A stretch of 64,000 nucleotides of DNA, taken from contig CAWBME010000005.1 of the NCBI GenBank assembly GCA_963789825.1, positions 1-64,000 on the forward strand. The letters are read 5' to 3'. The stretch is from PFL42 sp963789825. GTDB lineage: Bacteria > Chloroflexota > Anaerolineae > Anaerolineales > E44-bin32. Of this stretch, positions 38,233-46,968 are shown one piece after another (positions within the stretch are counted from its first letter, which is position 1; each line of letters opens with the position of its first letter). The position numbers and the translations under genes were made by a program. A model generated the notes under the pieces. The model made no database searches, was not told the DNA's origin, and saw nothing but the letters and a program-made list of their open reading frames with translations.

Positions 38233-39691
38233 GCTGGTGATCCATGCAACTGCTCGACCAGGAGCGGCCGTCGGAGGCCAGCAGGTCATCCGCCGCGGTG
38301 GGGCCCCAGGCGCCCTGCGGGTAGGTGGTCAACCCGAGGCCGCCGGCGGACTCCCAGGCGCGCTGGATCGGATCGACCAACTGCCAGGCCAGTTCGATCG
38401 TGTCTGCCCGAGTGAAGAGCGAGGCGTCGCCGGCGAGCGCGTCGAGCAGCAGCCGCTCGTAGGCGTCGGGGATGGCATCCGGGCCGAAGGCCTCGGCATA
38501 GTGGAAATCCATGTCCACCGAGCGCATCTCGCTCATCGTGTCCGGCACCTTGACCTCGAACACCAGATGCATGCCTTCGTCCGGCTGCAGACAGATCTCG
38601 AGGGCGTTGGGACGGATGCTGCGTCCCGGCGGGAGCGGGAACATCACGTGCGGGACGGACTTGAATTGAATCAGTACCCCGGTGGTCTTGGCCGGCAGGG
38701 CCTTGCCGGATCGCAGATAGAAGGGCACGCCTTGCCAGCGCCAGTTGTCGATATACAGGCGCAGTGCCGCATAGGTGGGGGTGGTGGAGTCGGGAGCAAC
38801 GCCGGTCTCCTGAAGGTAGCCCTGGTACTGGGCGCGCACCGTCTCGGTCATCATGGCCTGGGCCGCGATCGGGCGCACGGCGCGCAGCACCTTGCTGCGC
38901 TCGTCGCGCAGGGCGTTGGCGTCGAAGGAGGAGGGCGGCTCCATGGCCACCATCGACAGCACCTGCATCAGGTGGTTCTGGAACATGTCGCGCAGTACAC
39001 CGACCCGGTCGTAGAAGTCGCCGCGGTGCTCGACACCCACGGTCTCGGCCACGGTGATCTGCACGTGATCGATGTAGCGCCGGTTCCACAGCGGCTCGAA
39101 GATGCTGTTGGCAAAGCGGAAGACCAGCACGTTCTGCACGGTCTCCTTGCCCAGATAGTGATCAATGCGATAGACCTGGGACTCGTCGAGCACCTGGTGG
39201 ATCGACTGGTTGAGCGCCTGCGCCGTGGGCAGGTCACTGCCGAAGGGCTTCTCAATGACCAGCCGGCGCCAGCCGTTGGCCTGATCCGTCATGCCCAGGG
39301 CGCCCAGGCGGGCGATCACCTCGGGGTAGACGTGCGGCGGCGTGGCCAGATAGAACAAACGGTTGGCGCTTCCGCCGACAGCCCGCTCCAGTTCGCCGAG
39401 GCGGCGATCCAATTGTCCCAGGTCATCGGCCGAGGTCGGATCGCCGCGCAGCGTCTCGATCGTCTGGGCGAATGTCTCCCACTCGGCGTCGGGCGGCGCC
39501 TCGAGGCCGAGTGCCGCCTGGCGCATGTCGGCCCGGAACTCGGGCGTGGGCAGGACCGAGCGCGACATTCCGAGCAGGCGAAACCCCGCCGGCAGCCGGT
39601 CCTTGCGGGCAGCGTTGTAGAGCGCCGGGATCAGCTTGCGGCGAGTGAGGTCGCCCGAGGCGCCGAAGATTACCAGCGTTGTCGAGTCCAT
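38216..39691 (-). CDS. zwf: Glucose-6-phosphate 1-dehydrogenase
   Basis: This intact 491-residue enzyme starts the oxidative pentose-phosphate route. It has the NADP loop FGASGDLTRRKLIPALYN, the EKPFGSDLPTA block, the substrate-binding RIDHYLGKETVQN, and GVLRDMFQNHLMQ. The C-terminal 35 residues (from about DDLLASDGRSW) are Ser/His-rich and normal for bacterial copies. It heads a minus-strand run with the glutaredoxin-like gene and ubiD. Confidence 0.97.
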   Translation of the reverse strand: MDSTTLVIFGASGDLTRRKLIPALYNAARKDRLPAGFRLLGMSRSVLPTPEFRADMRQAALGLEAPPDAEWETFAQTIETLRGDPTSADDLGQLDRRLGELERAVGGSANRLFYLATPPHVYPEVIARLGALGMTDQANGWRRLVIEKPFGSDLPTAQALNQSIHQVLDESQVYRIDHYLGKETVQNVLVFRFANSIFEPLWNRRYIDHVQITVAETVGVEHRGDFYDRVGVLRDMFQNHLMQVLSMVAMEPPSSFDANALRDERSKVLRAVRPIAAQAMMTETVRAQYQGYLQETGVAPDSTTPTYAALRLYIDNWRWQGVPFYLRSGKALPAKTTGVLIQFKSVPHVMFPLPPGRSIRPNALEICLQPDEGMHLVFEVKVPDTMSEMRSVDMDFHYAEAFGPDAIPDAYERLLLDALAGDASLFTRADTIELAWQLVDPIQRAWESAGGLGLTTYPQGAWGPTAADDLLASDGRSWSSSCMDHQHGQAT

Positions 39692-39729
39692 GGCGGGGAG
39701 ATTCTAGCAGGAAACCGGAGCCCGGCTGA

Positions 39730-39735
39730 TATAAT
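39730..39735 (+). promoter_or_regulatory. -10 element of a leaderless mRNA
   Basis: A consensus TATAAT lies 8 bases before the GTG at 39744, so the transcript probably begins at or next to the start codon. No ribosome site is present. Confidence 0.55.
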
Positions 39736-39743
39736 CCGCCGCC

Positions 39744-40980
39744 GTGTCCCATCGTGCGCAGTGGTTCGCCTGGTTCGGTCTGGGTATGCTCATCGCCGGG
39801 ATCGGGATGGCGCTGGTCTATCAGCTCCCGCCCGTCAGGCAGCGCCTCGAATGGCGTCTGGATGCGGCCGGCGGGATCGTGCGCGGCTGGATCCGGCCGG
39901 GGGACACGCTGCCGACCCCAGCCGGGCTGGCCGACGCCCCACCGCAAACGCCGCGGCCAACTTCGACCGCCCGGCCGACCGCCACAACCGACCCGCAAGC
40001 AGTCCCCACCCCCATCCCCACTCCGCTGCCTGCGGCCGTCAGCCTGCTGGCGCCCGCCTGGGAGAAGGAGGATTGGAACAATTGCGGTCCGGCAACCCTG
40101 GCCATGGCCATGCGCTACTACGGGTGGGAGGGCGACCAGCATGACATCTCGGATCTGCTCAAGCCGGACCGCGGCGACAAGAACGTTAATCCGGAGGAGT
40201 TGGTCTACTACGTTCGCACGCGAGCCGGCTGGTTGAATGCCGAGTATCGGGTGGGCGGGGACATCGGCACACTCAAGCGGCTCGTGGCTGCCGGGTATCC
40301 GGTGGTGATCGAGAAGAGCTTGGATCTCCCGCCGAACGAAGGTGGCGGTGGCTGGGCGGCGCACTATGTGCTGGTCACCGGCTACGAGGATGCGGCCGGC
40401 AGCTTCATCACGCAAGACGCCTACGACGGCGCGGACCTGCCGGTCTCGTACGCGGAGCTCGAAGACCGCTGGCATGCCTTCAATCATGTCTACATGCTCG
40501 TCTACCCGGCGGACCAGGCGGAGGCGGTCTCCCGGCTGCTGGGCGCAGCACGCGGATCCAGAGGTCAATCGTCAGCTCGCGCTGGAGGACAGCCAGGCGG
40601 AAGTGGCCGGGAAGCCGGAGGACGCCTACGCCTGGTTCAACCTGGGCAGCAACCTGGTGTACTTCGAACGCTACGCGGAGGCCGCCCAGGCCTTCGACAC
40701 GGCCTTGCGTCTGGGCCTGCCGTGGCGCTTCACCCGCTACCAGTTCGGTCCCTACATCGCTTACTTCAACCAGGGGCGGTTCGAGGACATCGTCGAACTG
40801 GCGGACGCCACGCTCTTCCGCACGCAGAAGGCGGAGGAGTCGCTGCTGTGGCGGGGGTGGGCGCGCTACCGCCTGGGCGAGGCGGGAGGGGCCCTGCAGG
40901 ACTTCCAGGCGGCGTTGGCGGTGAACCCCAACTACCTGGATGCCCAGTATGCGGTCGACTACGTCCTTGGCGGCGGATGA
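39744..40980 (+). CDS. C39-like cysteine peptidase with TPR-like tail (frame break near 40545)
   Basis: An N-terminal membrane anchor (WFGLGMLIAGIGMALVY) and a Pro/Thr-rich linker are followed by a C39-like papain-fold domain: Cys in EKEDWNNCGPATLAMAMRYY, His in GGWAAHYVLVTGYED and the following ITQDAYDG. One extra base near 40545 shifts the frame; the second part has TPR-like helices (AYAWFNLGSNLVYFERYAE, ALQDFQAALAVNPNYLDAQ). The protein of about 412 residues probably acts outside the membrane on an unknown peptide. The GTG start matches a leaderless promoter. Confidence 0.8.
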
Positions 40981-41060
40981 GAATTGCCTCCATCCGGCGC
41001 GATCTTGGGTAAGATAAGCGCAACACAACGCCGTATTCAATCTCAGACAAGGGGTGCAGC

Positions 41061-41561
41061 ATGATGATCAGTGAGAAGCTAGCCGCAGCGATGAGCGCCC
41101 AGGTGGGGCGTGAGTTCGCGGCCTCCAACCAATACGTGGCCATCGCCACCTATTTCGAGCGCGAGTCGCTCGAGCAACTGGCGAAGTTCTTCTACCGCCA
41201 GGCGGCGGAAGAGAACGAACATGCCATGAAGTTCGTGCACTACGTGACCGAGGCCGGCGGGACGGTGATCCTCCCGGCGATCGATGCTCCCCGGCATGAC
41301 ATCGCCTCAGCCGAGGTGGCTGCCAAGCTCTCGCTGGATTGGGAGAACGAGGTCACCCGTCAGATCAAGGCCTTGATGGACCAGGCGGTCAAGGAGACTG
41401 ACTACCTGGCGCAGGACTTTCTGCGCTGGTTCATCAATGAACAGCTCGAGGAGGTCACCACGATGGAGACCTTGCTCAAGGTGATCCAGCGGGCAGGGCC
41501 CAACGGCCTGCTGTTCGTCGAGTCCTACGTTTCCGGCCGAGGCGCAGCGCACGAGGACTGA
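41061..41561 (+). CDS. Ferritin
   Basis: This 166-residue four-helix iron-storage protein keeps the ferroxidase ligands: Glu in REFAASNQYVAIATYFERE, the E-x-x-H pair in AEENEHAMKF, Glu in DWENEVTRQI, and Gln/Glu in FINEQLEEVTTME. It assembles into a 24-mer that oxidises and stores iron. The start is one of two adjacent ATG codons at 41061/41064. A TAAGATAAG stretch near 41010 resembles the -10 region before the dehydrogenase operon, but its -35 spacing is poor. A strong terminator follows. Confidence 0.95.
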   Translation: MMISEKLAAAMSAQVGREFAASNQYVAIATYFERESLEQLAKFFYRQAAEENEHAMKFVHYVTEAGGTVILPAIDAPRHDIASAEVAAKLSLDWENEVTRQIKALMDQAVKETDYLAQDFLRWFINEQLEEVTTMETLLKVIQRAGPNGLLFVESYVSGRGAAHED

Positions 41562-41586
41562 CCCAATTCGCCCAAGGAGCACTGGG

Positions 41587-41619
41587 AACCGCCCGGCGAG
41601 CCGCCGGGCGGTTTGTTCT
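41587..41619 (+). terminator. Rho-independent terminator after ferritin
   Basis: ACCGCCCGGCG (41588-41598) pairs perfectly with CGCCGGGCGGT (41602-41612) across a 3-base loop and is followed by TTGTTCTC. Confidence 0.85.
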
Positions 41620-41657
41620 CCCATCGAGCGAAGGCTCACTCGAGAGAGTAGGCCGGC

Positions 41658-42431
41658 TCAAGAGCCTCGGGCCGGGCTGTCGTACAGGCGGCAATCGGTG
41701 ATGTGCACGAAGCCGATGGCCTGCAGCGCCGGCTGGCTCATCGGGCTGGCCTCGGCCTCAAGGAAACGAACCCCAGCCTGCTGTGCCTGGCGCAGGCGCC
41801 GCAGCAGCAGGCTTCGATACAGGCCGCGCCGCCGGTAGGCGGGCAGTGCAGCCGCCCCTCCCAGGCCAGCCCAGGCCGTTGGAGCATGAAGGCTCAGGTG
41901 GGCGGTGGCCGCCGGGTGGCCGTCGACATACGCCAGATAGAGAAAGAAGGCGTCCTGGCTTTCGCCGATCCGCTTGGCCAGCCGGTCCATGTCAGCCTGC
42001 GACGGGGGCTCTCCCCAGACCTGTTCCTGGATCGAGGCAACGGCCTGAAGCCTTTCGGGTTCGAGGACGCGCACCACGGTTTGCTCGGTCTTCTCGGGGA
42101 GCGCAGGCAGGGGCTGAAGCTCCAAGACCAGCACGGCTTGCGTCGCTTGCGGCGTGAAACCATGTTCGGCCAGCAGGGTTCCCAGGTCGGCTGGTGTGTC
42201 GTGGCGATATACCATCCAGCTAAGCGATCGTCCCCTCCGGCGGAAGAACGACAGTTGTTCCTCGATCACGTCAACGGCATTGCCGGCATCGAACTCGGAA
42301 TAGACGATCAGGCCATCGCCCGCTGGGTAGTCATGGCGAATCAGGTGTGGCAACTCCGTGCGGCTGGCTCCCGGGAGGCGCACCTGTTGGCGCAGCAGGT
42401 CATAGGCTTCGAGCAGTTGGGTTGGATTCAT
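41658..42431 (-). CDS. GNAT-family N-acetyltransferase
   Basis: The 257-residue protein has its GNAT fold in the C-terminal half: AATAHLSLHAPTAWAGLGG then the acetyl-CoA loop LPAYRRRGLYRSLLLRRLRQA, with ALQAIGFV near the end. The N-terminal half (VIEEQLSFFRRRGRSLSWMV) may be a second degenerate GNAT-like domain. The acceptor is unknown. It ends 57 bases before the radical SAM gene region begins on the same strand. Confidence 0.8.
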   Translation of the reverse strand: MNPTQLLEAYDLLRQQVRLPGASRTELPHLIRHDYPAGDGLIVYSEFDAGNAVDVIEEQLSFFRRRGRSLSWMVYRHDTPADLGTLLAEHGFTPQATQAVLVLELQPLPALPEKTEQTVVRVLEPERLQAVASIQEQVWGEPPSQADMDRLAKRIGESQDAFFLYLAYVDGHPAATAHLSLHAPTAWAGLGGAAALPAYRRRGLYRSLLLRRLRQAQQAGVRFLEAEASPMSQPALQAIGFVHITDCRLYDSPARGS

Positions 42432-42488
42432 CGGAACAGACCGGGCATCGTACCCGAGATCTGGGGGGACGGCGAGCGGCGATAGGGT

Positions 42489-43667
42489 TCAATCGCGGAA
42501 GAGCGGGAGCTGTCGGGAGGGGCGTTGGCCCATCAGCGTGATGTACGGAGCCGCCCGCTCGGCAAGGATCCCGAGCTTGCGCAGCTGCCCGAGGTCATGG
42601 ATCTGGCGCTCCCGGCGAGCGGCTAGGATCAACTGTGCCGCACGCGGGCCCAGACCCGGCACGCGCAGCAGAAGCTCGCGGTCGGCGGTGTTGAGTTCAA
42701 CGGGCTGCTGGGCGAGCGCACGCTCGGCAGAGGCGGTCTTGGGATCGGTGTCGAGCGGGAGGTTGCCTTGGCCGGCAAAGGGGAGATCCTCCAGATCGAA
42801 ACCATAATCGCGCAGCAGGTACGAAGCCTCGTACAGACGGTTCTGCCGCAGCGGGGATTCCGGCGGGAAGCTCTCAAGGGGGGTGTCCGGGACCGGATCG
42901 AAGGATTGAAAGAAGGCCCGCGCCAGGCCCAACTGCTGGTAGGCATGCTGCACGGTCGACAGGATCTCGAGATCGGACTCGCCGGCGGCGCCGACGACGA
43001 ACTGCGTGGCGCTACTGGCCAGGCGCGGCGCCGGTCCGCCTGGGGAGCGCGCCTCGCTGGCCCAGCGCAGCGGGGGCAGCAGCTCGGCGTCGAAGGACTT
43101 GCTCGGGGCAAGCGCCGGAAGACGATCGGCGTTGGGCGCCTCGAGGTTGATCGACACGCGGCTGGCGAGATGCATGGCGCGCAGCACCTGCTCGCGCTCG
43201 GCGCCGGGCATGATCTTGAGGTGGAGGTAGCCGCGGAAGGCGTAGCGGCGCCGCAGAATCTCCGCCGTGGCGATCAACCGCTCCTGGGTGTTGGCCCCGC
43301 CGCCGGCGATCCCCGAGGACAGGAATAGCCCCTGGACGAACCCCCTCGGAGTGCCTGGTCGAAGGCGCGGGCCATCTCCTCGGGCTGGAATGTCACCCGG
43401 CGCTGATCGTGCTGGGAGCGGAAGGAGCAGTAGTTGCAGTCGCGCTCGCAGACCGTGGTGAGCATCGCCTTGAGCAGCGGGAACCTCCGGCCACCCGGCC
43501 CAGCGGCTGGGTAGATGGGAATCGCATGCCCGCCGACGTTGAAGGTTGCGAGGCGAGTGGCGGAGGGCGCACCGCAGGGCGCTGTCCCGGCTGGGCGGTC
43601 GCTCGCATCGGCGACCTCCTGGCGGGCGCCTTCGGCGGCGAGCGTCAACCGCTCCAGCAGGTCCATG
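42489..43667 (-). CDS. Radical SAM protein with C-terminal helix-hairpin-helix (frame break near 43345)
   Basis: The iron-sulfur cluster motif is CERDCNYC in MLTTVCERDCNYCSF. FLSSGIAGGGANTQERL and INLEAPN belong to the radical SAM barrel. The C-terminus has a helix-hairpin-helix (RELLLRVPGLGPRAAQLIL) that binds DNA. This is the putative DNA modification/repair radical SAM family that usually lies beside a uracil-DNA-glycosylase-like gene; no such partner is seen here. The frame breaks near 43345 in a run of five G, where one G is missing or two are extra. The ATG at 43667 fixes a normal N-terminus. Confidence 0.85.
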   Translation of the reverse strand, partial: HGPAGAVDARRRRRPPGGRRCERPPSRDSALRCALRHSPRNLQRRRACDSHLPSRWAGWPEVPAAQGDAHHGLRARLQLLLLPLPARSAPGDIPARGDGPRLRPGTPRGFVQGLFLSSGIAGGGANTQERLIATAEILRRRYAFRGYLHLKIMPGAEREQVLRAMHLASRVSINLEAPNADRLPALAPSKSFDAELLPPLRWASEARSPGGPAPRLASSATQFVVGAAGESDLEILSTVQHAYQQLGLARAFFQSFDPVPDTPLESFPPESPLRQNRLYEASYLLRDYGFDLEDLPFAGQGNLPLDTDPKTASAERALAQQPVELNTADRELLLRVPGLGPRAAQLILAARRERQIHDLGQLRKLGILAERAAPYITLMGQRPSRQLPLFRD

Positions 43668-43725
43668 CCTCCAGAATAGCACAAACGTTCTACCACAGCA
43701 AGCCCACCGGCCATGCCCATGGGAA

Positions 43726-43770
43726 TTGGCTGTGTAGGCGCATATGGCGTCGTCTATAATGCCAATTGGC
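43726..43770 (+). promoter_or_regulatory. Xre/RES promoter and likely operator
   Basis: TATAAT (43755-43760) is followed directly by the perfect palindrome GCCAATTGGC (43761-43770), with a half-site ATTGGC just upstream near 43725. Such repeated half-sites over the start point suggest that the Xre antitoxin represses its own promoter. Confidence 0.55.
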
Positions 43771-43789
43771 AAACAAGGAGACGAGGCCG

Positions 43790-44230
43790 ATGACAAGGCA
43801 GGAAACGCCCGCTGGCCGCGAGATGGGTTTCGCGGGCAGGCTGGGCCTGAAGGCGGAGAACGCGCTGCAGCTTGCGGACACGATCGAGCAAGGCCTGCCC
43901 TACCGCGCTTTCGAACGTCTGCAGGCGGACATGGGGGTCACCCACCGCGAGCTGGCCGGTCTGGTGGGAATCTCGGCGCGCACCCTGGCCCGGCGCAAGA
44001 CCGAGGGCCGGCTGCAGCCGGAGGAGTCCGAGCGGCTGGTGCGGGCGTCGCGCATCTTCGACGACGCAGTGATGCTGTTCGAGGGCGACAAGGTGGCCGC
44101 GCTCAACTGGCTGCGCTCGCCGGCGCGGGCGTTGTCGGGACGCCAGCCGATCGAGTTCGCCCGCAGCGAAGTCGGTGCACGCGAGGTCGAGGACTTGATC
44201 GGCCGGCTGGAGCAAGGAGTGTTTGGATGA
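43790..44230 (+). CDS. Xre/MbcA/ParS-type antitoxin
   Basis: The 146-residue protein is a RES-Xre antitoxin: an N-terminal helix-turn-helix (FERLQADMGVTHRELAGLV, GISARTLARRK) and a C-terminal DUF2384/toxin-binding region (ESERLVRASRIFDDAVMLFE, ALNWLRSPARALSGRQPIE). It should neutralise the toxin encoded next and bind its own promoter. The ATG at 43790 follows AAGGAG. Its TGA overlaps the toxin ATG by four bases. Confidence 0.92.
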   Translation: MTRQETPAGREMGFAGRLGLKAENALQLADTIEQGLPYRAFERLQADMGVTHRELAGLVGISARTLARRKTEGRLQPEESERLVRASRIFDDAVMLFEGDKVAALNWLRSPARALSGRQPIEFARSEVGAREVEDLIGRLEQGVFG

Positions 44231-44688
44231 GCTCGGCCGCCTGGCGGATCATCAAGTCCCGCTACGCGGCCGAGGCCTTCAGCGGCGAAGGCGCTCGGCG
44301 GTTTGGGGGGCGCTGGACCAGCCCCGGACGGCCGGCGGTCTACACCGCCGAGCACGCCTCGCTGGCGGTGCTCGAAGTGCTGGTCCACCTGGGCAGCCCA
44401 CGCGTATTGAGCGCCTACAGCATCCTGCGCTGTGAGTTCGATCCAGCGCGGCTGCGCGTGTTGGATCCCACCGTCTTACCGTTGGACTGGCGCGCATCAC
44501 CGGCGCCGGCTTCGCTGCGCTTGATCGGCGATCGCTGGCTGGCCGAGCAGCAATCGGCGGTGCTCGGCGTGCCGAGCGCAGTGCTGCCGCTGGAGCACAA
44601 CTACCTGCTGAATCCGTTGCACCCGGACTTTCCTCAGTTGGTCTTGGGCGCGCCCATGCTCTTCGAGTTCGATCCGCGCCTCACTTGA
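44227..44688 (+). CDS. RES-domain toxin
   Basis: The 153-residue RES toxin has the family residues in order: Arg in SGEGARRFGGRW, the YTAEHASLAVLEVLVH block with the conserved Glu, and the late Ser/Asn region VPSAVLPLEHNYLLNPLHPDF. RES toxins degrade NAD in the cytoplasm and are held inactive by the Xre partner. The ATGA overlap with the antitoxin gene gives the usual tight coupling. Confidence 0.92.
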   Translation: MSSAAWRIIKSRYAAEAFSGEGARRFGGRWTSPGRPAVYTAEHASLAVLEVLVHLGSPRVLSAYSILRCEFDPARLRVLDPTVLPLDWRASPAPASLRLIGDRWLAEQQSAVLGVPSAVLPLEHNYLLNPLHPDFPQLVLGAPMLFEFDPRLT

Positions 44689-45158
44689 GAGCAAAGCAAG
44701 AACCCGTATTGATCTCACCCTCTGACCCCCGCTCCGCAGAGAGCGATTGCGCCCGCCAGGCTCCTTGACGGAGAGGGGGTACGCGGTCTGGAGAGTGGGG
44801 GGAGCTGCCCCCACTCTCCACGCATGCCATCCTCTCCCACCGCGCGATGCCAAGGCAAGCAAGGACTACCTGGCGCAGGAGGGAGGGGCGAGGGTGGGGG
44901 ACTTGGCCGGGGAACGTGCTTTCCGCGGTCTTCAGACCGGGTTCTTCCGACTCCGAGGCGCCACGGATCGCATTGCGGTATCCAGCCGGCATGCGGTCTT
45001 CGGCCCAAGGATGCCAGACACGAGTCCAGCGCAACGTCCGTTGATGGGGCAGGTGGGGAAGGCGCAGCGCGATCCGCCACCGAGAATCCGCGTGGCAGTG
45101 GACCGTAGGGTTGGTGGCTGCGTTCGGTTGTCGCCGGAATGCACCGTTGACACGGGAA
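44689..45158. repeat. Gene-free stretch with GC-rich hairpins
   Basis: A perfect hairpin TGGAGAGTGGGGG (44789-44801) facing CCCCCACTCTCCA (44808-44820) with a GAGCTG loop resembles the hairpin at 5533. Just before it, CCCCCGCTCCG (44726-44736) faces CGGAGAGGGGG (44769-44779), the same dispersed dyad as at 5582. No gene is recognised. Confidence 0.6.
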
Positions 45159-46638
45159 TCAGAACTGGCGCGACCACTCCTTGGGCCAGCGCTCGATCAC
45201 GACCTTGGTCTGAGTGAAGAACTCAACCGCGTGGCGCGCCTGGCCATGCAGTGTGCCGAAGAAGGATTCCTTCCAGCCGCTGAACGGGAAGAAGGCCATC
45301 GGCGCCGCCACACCGATGTTGATGCCGATGTTGCCGGCTTCGGCTTCGTAGCGGAACTTGCGCGCGGCGGAGCCGCTGCTGGTGAACAAGCAGGCCATGT
45401 TGCCGAAGGCCGGCCTGGTTGACCAGTGCGATCGCCTGGTCGACGGTCTCGACGTGCATCATTCCCAGCACCGGGCCGAAGATCTCGGTCCGGACGATCG
45501 TGCCCTGCGGCGAGCAGTCCTCGAGGATCGTCGGGCCCAGGAAGTTGCCCTTCTCGTAGCCCGGCACGACCAGCGAACGCCCGTCGAGCAGAACGTGTCC
45601 GCGTTCATCCAGTCCTTGCTGGATCAAGCCGGAGATCCGCTGCTTGCTCTGTGGCGAGATCACCGGGCCCATCGTGGTGGCGTCGTCCAGCCCATCACCG
45701 ACCACGCGCTCGGCTGCGGCGGCGGTGATGGACTCGGTGAAGATCTCCCGGGCCTCACCCACAGTGACAGCGAGCGAAGCCGCCAGGCAGCGTTGGCCGG
45801 CGTTGCCGAACACGCTGTCGGCGACGATACGGGTCGTCATCTCCACGTCGGCATCCGGGAGCAGGATCACCGGATTCTTGGCGCCGCCCTGGGCCTGCAC
45901 GCGCTTGCCGCTGGCTGAGCCGCGTGCGTACACATGGCGGGCCACCGGGGTCGAGCCGACGAAGCTCACCGCCCGGATGGTGGGGTGATCGAGAATGGCG
46001 TTCACCGCCTCCGGCCCGCCGTTGACCAGGTTGAACACCCCGGGCGGAAGCCCCAGTCCTTCGAACAGCTCAGCCACCCGCACCATGGTGATCGGGCAGC
46101 GCTCGGAGGGCTTGACGATCACTGTGTTGCCGCAGGCCAGCGCGTACGGCAGGAACCAAAACGGGATCATGCCCGGGAAATTGAAGGGTGCGACGATGGC
46201 GCATACGCCTACCGGCTGGCGGATCATGTACTCGTCGATCCCGGGGGCGATGTCCTCGGAGAACTCGCTCTGCATCAGCGCGGGGATTCCGCAGGCGACC
46301 TCGACGTTCTCGATCGCCCGCCGCATCTCGCCACGCGCCTCGCCCAGCGTCTTGCCATTCTCCAGCGTGATCTGCCGCGCCAGGGCCTCGAAGTTGTCCT
46401 CCAGCACGGCCTTCATGCGGAAGAGGGGCTGGATACGCTCGGCCGGCGGCGTGCGGCGCCAAGCCGGGAAAGCGGCCTGAGCGGCCTGAGCGGCACGCTC
46501 GACCTCGGCCTGTGGCGACAGCGGCACTCGCGCCAGCACCTCGCCGGTGGCCGGGTTGTGCACTTCCAGCCACTCGGCGGCGTCGGGGCGGCGCCAGGCG
46601 CCGGCGACGAAGTTGAGGAGTTCGGCCACTGGTTGCAT
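45159..46638 (-). CDS. mmsA: Methylmalonate-semialdehyde-type aldehyde dehydrogenase (frame break near 45410)
   Basis: This protein of about 493 residues has the MMSDH-type features: FVAGAWRRPDAAEWLEVHNP, APFNFPGMIPFWFLPYALAC, the NAD loop AVSFVGSTPVARHVYARG, and the catalytic Cys in GNAGQRCLAASLAV. One extra C near 45410 breaks the frame; after it comes NMACLFTSSGSAARKF and GWKESFFGTLHGQ, the usual end. It oxidises a semialdehyde to acyl-CoA in valine or inositol breakdown. That would suit a branched-chain 2-oxoacid dehydrogenase in the same genome. Confidence 0.9.
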
Positions 46639-46968
46639 GAGTTCTCCTGAGCGCAGAGGATCGTCGCCTATTCTACGTCAGTGTGCGGCCAAGGTGGAAG
46701 GAACACGCAAGGCGCCAGGCCCATTGCCGAGCGGCCTGATGGTTGTTGAGATGGCTGGCACACGAACCCTGGATGGGCCTGGGGTGTGCAGCCACCGGCC
46801 GGGGAGAACTGCCCCAGGCGGGCGATTCCGCCGCTACAATGCTTGCAGGGACGCGGGCTCCCGTTGAACACACATCGGGTCGGCAGGGTAAGTCCGGGTG
46901 CAAAGGTCGTGCAGGGAGAGACCGCGACTGGGTTGCTGGCGGGTGACCGAATTGCTGGGAGTAGCGGT
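46639..46968 (+). promoter_or_regulatory. Promoter and structured leader of the PPDK regulator gene
   Basis: TACAAT at 46835-46840 is a likely -10. The mRNA leader of about 120 bases (46847-46968) is G-rich, and part of it (GGTAAGTCCGGGTGCAAAGG, then GAGACCGCGACTGG) resembles the core of cobalamin-type riboswitches. The fit is partial. The stretch 46639-46830 has nothing recognised. Confidence 0.3.

Noticed and set aside
38231..40144. Very long open frame (637 codons) opposite zwf
   Set aside because: It is antisense to an intact, well-conserved zwf and has no domain; high GC content creates long antisense frames. The same holds for 36409-37662 opposite ubiD and 13473-14903 opposite lpdA.
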